DNA of 17,273 bases from positions 1 through 17,273 of the forward strand of contig CAIVNT010000162.1 in the NCBI GenBank assembly GCA_903907305.1, in the 5' to 3' direction. A model generated the notes under the pieces. That model was given only the letters and a program-made list of their open reading frames with translations, ran no database searches and was not told where the DNA came from. The position numbers and the translations under genes are program-made. Shown piece by piece: positions 1 through 5,601 of this stretch (positions within the stretch are counted from its first letter, which is position 1; every line of letters starts with the position of its first letter). Source of the stretch: an uncultured Ignavibacteriota bacterium (GTDB lineage: Bacteria > Bacteroidota > Ignavibacteria > UBA10030 > UBA8401).

Positions 1-321
1 GGGGTTCGACTTCTGGAAGATCATCCCGACCTTTTTCCGCAATTCCACAACATCCACCTGTTTGTCGTAGATATTCACACCGTCCAGCAGCACGGTTCCT
101 TCCACGCGTGCATTCTCGATCAGATCATTCATCCTATTGAGCGAACGCAGATAGGTCGATTTTCCGCATCCCGACGGCCCGATCAGCGCGGTCACTTTAT
201 TCGTGAGCACATTAAGATTCACGTTCTTAATTGCCTGTTTTTTTCCGTAATAGATATTCAGATCTTCCGTTGTAATGCGGATGTTCTGAGTTCCCTCTGA
301 TGAACTAGATTGTGTTGACAT
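1..321 (-). CDS. pstB: Phosphate ABC transporter ATP-binding protein PstB (partial, N-terminal 107 residues)
   Basis: This is the ATPase that powers phosphate import by the PstSCAB complex at the inner face of the cytoplasmic membrane. The visible part begins MSTQSSSSEG and carries the Walker A motif GPSGCGKST and the Q-loop FQKSNP. Between them is the PstB-typical stretch LRSLNRMNDLIENARVEG. The reading frame is open to base 1, so the signature motif, Walker B and H-loop lie outside the window; the family is usually about 250-260 residues. The start is the ATG at 319-321, 8 nt after the pstA stop, so the two genes are cotranscribed. No clear ribosome binding site is visible. Identity is clear from the motifs and from gene order pstC-pstA-pstB. 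Confidence 0.95.
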   Translation of the reverse strand, partial: MSTQSSSSEGTQNIRITTEDLNIYYGKKQAIKNVNLNVLTNKVTALIGPSGCGKSTYLRSLNRMNDLIENARVEGTVLLDGVNIYDKQVDVVELRKKVGMIFQKSNP

Positions 322-329
322 AGTATTCG

Positions 330-1259
330 TTATGTGATGATTCTTTTTCGAAGTTTATATCGTAAGAATACAGCGGAAAAATTCAGCGCAAATGTCAGTA
401 TCAGTAAGACAAGTGTTGTTGCATACTGAATACCGCGTGTCGCTTCCACGTCCGGTGATTGTGTTGCCATAATATAGATATGATATCCCAATTCCATGAA
501 CTGATCCGATAGTCCTTTTGGAAGATGCGGCAGAAAATACGCAGCACCGGTAAAGAGGATCGGCGCCACTTCTCCCGCACCGCGGCTGACGGCAAGAATT
601 CCGCCGGTCAGCATTCCGGTGATGGAATTCGGTATCACCACTTTGCGGATGGTCTGCCATTTGGTTGCGCCGAGCGCAAGCGACGCTTCGCGCAGTTCGC
701 GCGGAACGGTCTTGATCGCTTCTTCCACCGCAACGATCACCACAGGAAGAGTCAGCAGTGCCATCGTGAGACTTGCCCAGAGAATATTCGGTTGCCCCCA
801 ATGTAATTCACCGTCGCTGTATAATGCTCTGTCCACTCCCGAACCGACGAACTGGATGAAGAATCCGAGTCCGAACAGACCGAAGACGATCGCCGGAACT
901 CCCGCAAGCGTGTTCACCGCAAAACGGATGAGACGCGCAATGATCGACTTCTGGCTTGCATACTCGCTGAGATAGATCGCGGTCAGCGTTCCGATCGGCA
1001 CTCCTGCGATGGACATGATCACGACCAGAAGGAATGTTCCGATGATGGCTGGAAATATTCCTCCCTTGGTCATTCCCTCTTCCGGGGCGCCGAGAAGGAA
1101 GTCCAACGTTAAACTGCTCCATCCCCCCATAACGATATTGGTCATCACGCTCACCACCACCGCAACAATAAGGAAGGCGAAGAATGCGGGGATGGCGTAT
1201 GCGATGGCTCCGTATATTTTTCGTTTGGTCATATCGAAAGAATATTTTTTTCCTGTCAT
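330..1259 (-). CDS. pstA: Phosphate ABC transporter permease PstA
   Basis: Second membrane subunit of the high-affinity phosphate importer, forming the channel with PstC. The 309-residue product has a hydrophobic N-terminal segment (about 15-45), a short periplasmic loop and GGIFPAIIGTFLLVV. The PstA-typical cytoplasmic coupling region follows, including the EAI...VPRELREASLALGATKWQTIRKVVIPNSITGMLTGGILAVSRGAGEVAPILFTG stretch here abbreviated. The usual six membrane segments fit its length. It precedes pstB by 8 nt. The annotated ATG (1257-1259) lies inside one arm of an 11-bp inverted repeat (1254-1264/1312-1322). An in-frame ATG at 1230-1232, giving MTKRKIYG, is therefore an alternative start. 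No strong Shine-Dalgarno supports either. Confidence 0.95.
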   Translation of the reverse strand: MTGKKYSFDMTKRKIYGAIAYAIPAFFAFLIVAVVVSVMTNIVMGGWSSLTLDFLLGAPEEGMTKGGIFPAIIGTFLLVVIMSIAGVPIGTLTAIYLSEYASQKSIIARLIRFAVNTLAGVPAIVFGLFGLGFFIQFVGSGVDRALYSDGELHWGQPNILWASLTMALLTLPVVIVAVEEAIKTVPRELREASLALGATKWQTIRKVVIPNSITGMLTGGILAVSRGAGEVAPILFTGAAYFLPHLPKGLSDQFMELGYHIYIMATQSPDVEATRGIQYATTLVLLILTFALNFSAVFLRYKLRKRIIT

Positions 1260-1322
1260 TCCCGCATGTTCTTGGCGGGCAGTTCTTCAATGGATTCCCC
1301 GTAGAAACATTCGGGAATGACA
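1254..1322. repeat. Palindromic intergenic repeat, copy 1, between pstC and pstA
   Basis: The ends are a perfect 11-bp inverted repeat, TGTCATTCCCG at 1254-1264 and CGGGAATGACA at 1312-1322. The first 22 bases (1254-1275) recur exactly at 2427-2448. The element fills most of the 86-bp gap between the pstC stop and pstA, and its left arm contains the annotated pstA start codon. It looks like a dispersed extragenic palindrome of the type common in ignavibacterial genomes. The copy number elsewhere cannot be judged from this window. Confidence 0.8.
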
Positions 1323-1345
1323 ACTTTATTTTGAATCTATGTAAT

Positions 1346-2362
1346 TCAATTCCCTTTGAACTTCTTCATCAGCCGTTGACGGATGAAGATCTCCGCGATC
1401 GCATTCAATGTGAAAGTGAAAAGGAACAGGATCGAACCGATCAGGAACAGTACATTGTAATGCGTTTCTCCAAAGACCACTTCCGCCATCTCCGCACCGA
1501 TCGTGGCGGACATCGTGCGGACCGGTTCGAACAGATCCGCAGAGACGAGAGCGGCATTTCCCGTCGCCATCAGCACGATCATCGTCTCACCGAATGCGCG
1601 GCCGATACCGAGGATGACCGATGCAAAGATTCCCGGTGTTGCGGCAGGAAGGACCACCTTCAATGCCGTCTGCCATTTTGTTGCGCCGAGTGCGAGAGAC
1701 GCTTCTGTTAAATTCTTCGGGACGGCCGCGATCGCATCTTCCGAGATGGTAAAGATAATGGGGATAACGGCGAACGCAAGAGCAATACCGCCAACAAATG
1801 CATTCAGCCGGTATTCCAATCCGAATGCATCCTGAATGAATGTCGCCATCACCACCAAGGCAAAGAATCCGATCACCACCGAGGGAAATCCTGCAAGGAT
1901 CTCGATCACCGGCTTCAGCGCTTCTTTCGCCCATCTCGGTGCAAATGCAGCAGTGAACAAAGCGGCAAGAATCCCCACGGGAGCAGCGAAGAGGATCGCG
2001 ATCAATGATACTTTCAAACTGCCGATGATGAGAGGAACCAGTCCATATTTTGGCTTGCTTGAAACAGGCTGCCATCGATCGGAAGAAAGATTCTTTAATG
2101 ATGCTCCTTCGTCCAACTCGATTTTGTTCTGCTGTTTTACTTCCGATGCTTTTTCTGCATCGCTCATCTGTACATCGCCGTAGGTCTCCTGCTCGCCCAT
2201 TTCCTCATTACTCACCGCAGGTTCAGGAGCCGAAAAAATCGGCAGCGTCTCTCGGAACACAAAAACAAAGATGAGCACGATGAATGCAAACGAAATGAAT
2301 GCCGTCGCAGTAATGATCTTTTCCGCCAGAAATTCACTCAGGCGGAAACGCTTCTTCATCAT
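1346..2362 (-). CDS. pstC: Phosphate ABC transporter permease PstC
   Basis: First membrane subunit of the phosphate importer. Conserved features include KYGLVPLIIGSLKVS before the second membrane segment, GFPSVVIGFFALVVMATF, the cytoplasmic coupling loop VPKNLTEASLALGATKWQTALKVVLP and GRAFGETMIVLMATGNA. An upstream in-frame TTG at 2390-2392 would add ten residues (numbered here from that codon). I prefer the ATG at 2360-2362 (MMKKRFRLSEF), which puts the usual basic stretch directly before the first membrane segment; neither start has a clear ribosome binding site. The periplasmic loop after segment one is unusually long and acidic (about residues 50-117), with roughly 45 residues more than compact PstC proteins. 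It lies between pstS and pstA. Confidence 0.94.
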   Translation of the reverse strand: MMKKRFRLSEFLAEKIITATAFISFAFIVLIFVFVFRETLPIFSAPEPAVSNEEMGEQETYGDVQMSDAEKASEVKQQNKIELDEGASLKNLSSDRWQPVSSKPKYGLVPLIIGSLKVSLIAILFAAPVGILAALFTAAFAPRWAKEALKPVIEILAGFPSVVIGFFALVVMATFIQDAFGLEYRLNAFVGGIALAFAVIPIIFTISEDAIAAVPKNLTEASLALGATKWQTALKVVLPAATPGIFASVILGIGRAFGETMIVLMATGNAALVSADLFEPVRTMSATIGAEMAEVVFGETHYNVLFLIGSILFLFTFTLNAIAEIFIRQRLMKKFKGN

Positions 2363-2426
2363 CTTGTTCGATATGTTTTTTTGATCGTTCAAATATCAAG
2401 ATTCTTTTGGATCATCATTCATAAGA

Positions 2427-2550
2427 TGTCATTCCCGCATGTTCTTGGTCGAAGACTCCCTACGGGTCTACGACCTCGTAGAGGATCGTAGATCGACTCT
2501 TCGAGCGGGAATCTATTACTCTGGATGCCCGATAGGAGCGTTCGGGCATG
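2427..2550. repeat. Palindromic intergenic repeat, copy 2, with a second palindrome nested inside
   Basis: The first 22 bases (2427-2448) are identical to 1254-1275 of copy 1. ATTCCCGC (2431-2438) pairs with GCGGGAAT (2505-2512), and ATGCCCGA (2525-2532) pairs with TCGGGCAT (2542-2549). Between the two arms sits a separate palindromic unit at 2449-2504, bounded by TCGAAGA (2449-2455) and TCTTCGA (2498-2504), which is absent from copy 1. The inner unit contains a hairpin TCTACGA-CC-TCGTAGA (2467-2482). Together with the next repeat this explains most of the 291-bp gene-free gap between pstS and pstC. Confidence 0.75.
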
Positions 2551-2583
2551 GCAAAGAATTTTTGAGATAGACGCTAAATAATA

Positions 2584-2629
2584 GTCATGCCGAGCGAAGC
2601 CGATCTACGATCCCGTCGGGAGGTATGAC
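2584..2629. repeat. Short palindromic repeat GTCATGCCGAGC...GTATGAC
   Basis: The unit begins GTCAT (2584-2588) and ends ATGAC (2625-2629). It contains 13 bases at 2601-2613 (CGATCTACGATCC) that are the exact reverse complement of 2483-2495 in the preceding nested unit. It therefore belongs to the same repeat family, inserted in the opposite orientation. It lies 24 bp from the pstS stop and may fold in the transcript between pstS and pstC. Confidence 0.65.
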
Positions 2630-2653
2630 TTTTCACATTTTTCTTTTTGGAGA

Positions 2654-3475
2654 TTACCGCAGCGGGAAATATCCCACTTTAGAAACAACGATCTGTCCCT
2701 CATCGCTCAATATCCAGTCGATATATTCTTTCATCGCGCCGGTCGGTTTGCTCTTCACATACATGAAAAGAAAACGTGTGATCGGATATTTTCCTTCTTT
2801 CACATTCTGCGCATTCGGAAGGAACGCTTCGGAAGATGCATCGGATTTCACCGCAATTTCATTGATCCCCTTTGCATACGCGGAACCGCCGTAACCGATA
2901 CCGTTTGCATCCTTTGCAACGGCATTCACGAGCGCCGCTGTTCCCGGCATATTCTGACAGCTCGGGGAATAATCCTCATCGTCCAGCACATTCTCTTTGA
3001 AATAGACATACGTTCCGGAATTGTTCTCGCGGCTGTAAAGGATGATGCGCGAATCGTTCCCGCCGACCTCTTTCCAGTTGGTGATCTTGCCGGTGTAGAT
3101 GTCCTTCACCTGTGCAAGTGTGAGTGTCTTCACCGGATTCTTCTCGTTCACATACAGTGCAATACCGTCCTTTGCCGTTTTGATCTCCACTCCAAGCGTA
3201 CTGAAGCGGAGTTTCAGTTTCTGTTTCTCAGCCGGCTTCATCGGACGCGATGCGTTGCAAATATCCGTTGTTCCATTGATGAGTGCGGAGATCCCCGTTC
3301 CCGAACCGCCGCCGGTCACCTGAATGGTCACGTTCGGATTCTTTTTCATATACAGCTCCGCCCAGCGCTGTGCGAGGATCACCATTGTGTCTGAACCTTT
3401 CACGGTGATCACATCGGCAGCAAACATGGATGATGAGAATGTCATCAGAAGCAGTGTTGCGATAATTTTTTTCAT
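2654..3475 (-). CDS. pstS: Phosphate ABC transporter substrate-binding protein PstS (first copy)
   Basis: Periplasmic protein that captures phosphate and hands it to PstCAB. The 273-residue product has a signal peptide, MKKIIATLLLMTFSSSMFA, with likely cleavage before residue 20. The mature part shows the PstS-like fold markers: VKGSDTM (25-31), TGGGSGTG (54-61), DICNASRP (71-78), AKDGIA (101-106) and SRENNSGT (148-155). The Gly-rich and Ser/Arg loops are where phosphate is held in this family. AAGGAG on the minus strand (3484-3489), 8 nt before the ATG, is a good ribosome binding site. No 11-bp repeat array is present directly upstream. Expression may come from read-through of the porin gene, which ends 99 bp upstream in the same direction. 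Confidence 0.95.
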   Translation of the reverse strand: MKKIIATLLLMTFSSSMFAADVITVKGSDTMVILAQRWAELYMKKNPNVTIQVTGGGSGTGISALINGTTDICNASRPMKPAEKQKLKLRFSTLGVEIKTAKDGIALYVNEKNPVKTLTLAQVKDIYTGKITNWKEVGGNDSRIILYSRENNSGTYVYFKENVLDDEDYSPSCQNMPGTAALVNAVAKDANGIGYGGSAYAKGINEIAVKSDASSEAFLPNAQNVKEGKYPITRFLFMYVKSKPTGAMKEYIDWILSDEGQIVVSKVGYFPLR

Positions 3476-3534
3476 TTCGATTTCTCCTTAATCATATTCG
3501 TTGTAGGGCAAATGTTCTTGTTTGTCTGTATTAC

Positions 3535-3556
3535 GGACAGGAAACAATGCCTGTCC
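3535..3556. other. Inverted repeat between porin and pstS
   Basis: GGACAGG (3535-3541) and CCTGTCC (3550-3556) form a 7-bp stem with an 8-nt loop, in the 99-bp gap between the porin stop and the pstS start. In the minus-strand transcript no T-run follows the stem. It could be an attenuator or an mRNA processing or stability stem that sets the relative amounts of porin and PstS. It is not a convincing complete terminator. Confidence 0.45.
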
Positions 3557-3574
3557 TCTATTTTCAATTCACCG

Positions 3575-4981
3575 TTAAAACGGGAAGCGGTACTGCGTCC
3601 TGAAGGTGAATACATTATCCTTTACGTCGGATTTGAACGGAACGAGCGCTGCATTCGTCGCTGCGCTGTTCACCGTCTCATTCGAGACAAACTCATAATA
3701 GAATGTGAACTTCACGTTGTCATCCAGATGGAATAAATATCCGACACCGAACGTACTGTATTTCAGATCGGCAATAGTTGTCGCTTTTCCTGCGGTGCCG
3801 ATTTCGCTTCCGCTCACCTTGGTATTCGGGTCAAGCACATCATAACGGAGCAGCAGCTGATGTTTCGTGCCGATGTTCTGCAGCAGGCTGACGTAGAATC
3901 CGTAGAACTTCCGTTGATACAGACTTGTTGCTTCGATCTGCGATTTTGTTTTTCCACCGGGAATATCCAGCGCTTGGATCGTGGCCGGATTATAAAAACT
4001 ATTTGAAGACGATGTTCCCGGCTGTGTTCCGGTGATATATTCTCCGCGAATGGAAATACCGCCGAGCGAAGGGATGTCGTAGATGATCTGTCCGTCCACG
4101 CCGATGTACTGACGCTCGTAATTCTTTCCTGCATTTGTCGCCGTTGAATCAACCGTGAACTGCTTTTGCAACTCATTGAATGTGTATGCAAATTTTGATG
4201 TGTTACGGACGGTCCCCTGATAGATGGAGATGCCGCCATCCACGGCAAAATTCAATTCATCAAACGGAAGGATCGCACCAACGCGTCCGATAATGTCCTT
4301 CCGGTTATCATTCTCGTTGCTGTTCGGAAGCACTCCGTTGAAGACACCGAGTTTCAGATTATAGTTCGTCCAATCACCAAGTTCGGGCGCGAATTCGATC
4401 TGTGCACCGAGTTCCCGTTCACCGGGAAACAATGTCTGGGCCAATCTTGAACGTTCCGGCGTTTCACGCATGTTGGAGGAATACGCCACTTCAAAACCAA
4501 AGGGACGGTCGAAAACACCGGTCTTGAAATTCCAGCTCTTCACCCACGGATCTTTGATATTGATATATGCATCCTTGATACCGAGTCCGTTTTGAGTGAC
4601 ATCGAATTGAAGAACGTACTGAGAGAAGGTCAGATCATTTTCGTATTGAACCTTCAACCGGCCGCGGCGGACCTGAAAGCGCGAACCGACACTCGTCGGG
4701 AAGGCTCCGCCGGCAAATGCACCGATCGGATAAGCACCGTTTCCGATACCGTCCGACACCTGATACTGAGTCTGCATATATCCGCTGAACTTGAGTTTGC
4801 GTGCGAGATCGATGTAGCTTTTCATATCGAGCAGGATCTCGTTGACGCTTTCATCGTTGGATTTCAATTGATCGAGCTGATCCTGCACGGGAATCTTTAC
4901 GGTATCGATATATTCTTCCTGTGAGTAAAGGGAGACAGAGAGCAATACGACCATGATGGAACTGGCAAGAAATGATTTCAC
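3575..4981 (-). CDS. OprP/OprO-like phosphate-selective porin
   Basis: Outer-membrane beta-barrel predicted to pass phosphate or polyphosphate, by analogy with the OprO/OprP porin family (Pfam Porin_O_P). The 468-residue product has a signal peptide (cleavage likely after LYS, residue 20) and a short helical, Asp/Glu/Lys-rich segment (about 25-60). A barrel then starts near residue 64 (KFSGYMQTQYQ) with FQVRRGRLKVQYENDLTFSQ, typical of this family. The chain ends ...RTQYRFPF with a terminal Phe, the usual outer-membrane insertion signal. The start is GTG (4979-4981), supported by AGGA on the minus strand (4990-4993), 8 nt away. It heads the block porin-pstS-pstCAB. A seven-unit 11-bp repeat array lies 31 bp upstream, so phosphate control is likely. 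Substrate selectivity is inferred from family and neighbours. Confidence 0.88.
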   Translation of the reverse strand: MKSFLASSIMVVLLSVSLYSQEEYIDTVKIPVQDQLDQLKSNDESVNEILLDMKSYIDLARKLKFSGYMQTQYQVSDGIGNGAYPIGAFAGGAFPTSVGSRFQVRRGRLKVQYENDLTFSQYVLQFDVTQNGLGIKDAYINIKDPWVKSWNFKTGVFDRPFGFEVAYSSNMRETPERSRLAQTLFPGERELGAQIEFAPELGDWTNYNLKLGVFNGVLPNSNENDNRKDIIGRVGAILPFDELNFAVDGGISIYQGTVRNTSKFAYTFNELQKQFTVDSTATNAGKNYERQYIGVDGQIIYDIPSLGGISIRGEYITGTQPGTSSSNSFYNPATIQALDIPGGKTKSQIEATSLYQRKFYGFYVSLLQNIGTKHQLLLRYDVLDPNTKVSGSEIGTAGKATTIADLKYSTFGVGYLFHLDDNVKFTFYYEFVSNETVNSAATNAALVPFKSDVKDNVFTFRTQYRFPF

Positions 4982-5012
4982 GAATGTTTTCCTAAAATTG
5001 TGTTTGAAAACG

Positions 5013-5085
5013 TGTTAACGTTACGTCAACAAATTGACAATTTTAGTTTATCTGCGGGTTATCGGAGTGTTACGAAATTGTTACC
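5013..5085 (-). promoter_or_regulatory. PHO-box-like array A: seven units, 11-bp period, upstream of the porin
   Basis: On the plus strand, 7-bp units start at 5013, 5024, 5035, 5046, 5057, 5068 and 5079: TGTTAAC, CGTCAAC, TGACAAT, GTTTATC, GGTTATC, TGTTACG and TGTTACC. Each of the first six is followed by exactly 4 bp. Read toward the porin they become GGTAACA, CGTAACA ... GTTGACG, GTTAACA. This 7+4 direct-repeat geometry is that of PhoB and PhoP sites in other bacteria. The array ends 31 bp before the porin GTG and is the longest in the window. Binding protein inferred, not shown. Confidence 0.8.
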
Positions 5086-5147
5086 AAAACTTTGAATGCC
5101 GGTAAAAAGATCTCACATATTGACATTATAGAGTAGCGTTTATGAAT

Positions 5148-5480
5148 CTATGATAACAGAGCATCTTCGAGCTTGTATCCCACCCCTTTGATCACCGTAA
5201 TGACCTCTTTATCCTTTATTTTTCCGATCTTCTTCCGGATGTTGCTGATATGCGTATCGATCGTCCTTGGATGACCGAGGGTTTCGATTCCCCACGCATA
5301 TCGGGAGATATCCGTACGGGAGTTGATCTTTCCTTTAGTGCTCATCATCAGATAGAGGATCAGAAATTCCGTCTTGGTGAGCGAGATCTTTTCGTCTCCC
5401 TTGATTACAATGAACCTCTCGGGATCGATGGTCATTTGATCGATAGAGATACGTTTCATGGAATGCATTGATACGTTCAT
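5148..5480 (-). CDS. Receiver-less PhoB/OmpR-type winged-helix DNA-binding protein
   Basis: The product (about 110 residues from the ATG at 5478-5480) is little more than a Trans_reg_C winged-helix domain. It has the family order: beta-strands around RFIVIKGDEKISLT, TEFLILYLM, RTIDTHISNIRKKIGKI (recognition helix) and the C-terminal hairpin VITVIKGVGYKLED. No receiver domain with phospho-acceptor Asp precedes it. The frame is open upstream to an ATG at 5573, but the extra 31 residues (Cys/Lys-rich, from AT-rich DNA) look untranslated, and further upstream lies the divergent peptidase gene. ATGs at 5468 and 5459 are also possible starts. It lies between repeat arrays A and B. It may be a regulator or co-regulator of the phosphate genes; that role is inferred from context and from homology to PhoB's output domain. 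Confidence 0.82.
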   Translation of the reverse strand: MNVSMHSMKRISIDQMTIDPERFIVIKGDEKISLTKTEFLILYLMMSTKGKINSRTDISRYAWGIETLGHPRTIDTHISNIRKKIGKIKDKEVITVIKGVGYKLEDALLS

Positions 5481-5572
5481 ACGGCAGCCGATCTTCTTCC
5501 GTCGGGAGAGGCACGGACAAGGTTTAAATTTGTTATATTTTAAAGAAAGATACACTTCACATATGTTTATCA

Positions 5573-5601
5573 TATCAATTTAATGTTACGATTGTGTAAC
5601 C
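5573..5601 (-). promoter_or_regulatory. PHO-box-like array B: three units, 11-bp period, between winged-helix gene and M28 peptidase gene
   Basis: Plus-strand units start at 5573, 5584 and 5595: TATCAAT, TGTTACG and TGTAACC, each separated by 4 bp. Read on the minus strand they are GGTTACA, CGTAACA and ATTGATA. The orientation matches the other arrays relative to minus-strand genes, so the winged-helix gene is the likelier target (92 bp to its ATG at 5480), which would mean autoregulation. The array also covers the start codon of the divergent peptidase gene (5583) and could block or share control of it. Weaker than arrays A, D and E. Confidence 0.55.

Noticed and set aside
808..1323. 171-residue open frame on the minus strand overlapping pstA
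   Set aside because: It is an alternate-frame shadow of pstA, which has clear permease motifs; composition is Arg/His/Cys-rich with no recognisable domain. The same applies to the plus-strand frames at 1184-1711 and 9009-9566.
3535..3556. Terminator ending the porin transcript before pstS
   Set aside because: The stem is only 7 bp and has no T-run in the minus-strand direction, so a full stop between porin and pstS is not supported.
5013..5085. Array A as a CRISPR or minisatellite
   Set aside because: The period is 11 bp and units are degenerate outside a 7-bp core, so it is neither a CRISPR repeat-spacer pattern nor an exact tandem repeat. Placement at promoters fits binding sites.
5529..5569. 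Bacteroidota-type promoter (TTTG ... TATGTTTA) for the M28 gene
   Set aside because: The two elements are about 29 bp apart, too far for the usual spacing of about 19-21 bp.
5481..5573. N-terminal extension of the winged-helix protein to the ATG at 5573
   Set aside because: The added residues are Cys/Lys/Arg-rich, come from AT-rich promoter-like DNA, do not resemble a receiver domain, and the first codons touch array B. The ATG at 5480 is more plausible.
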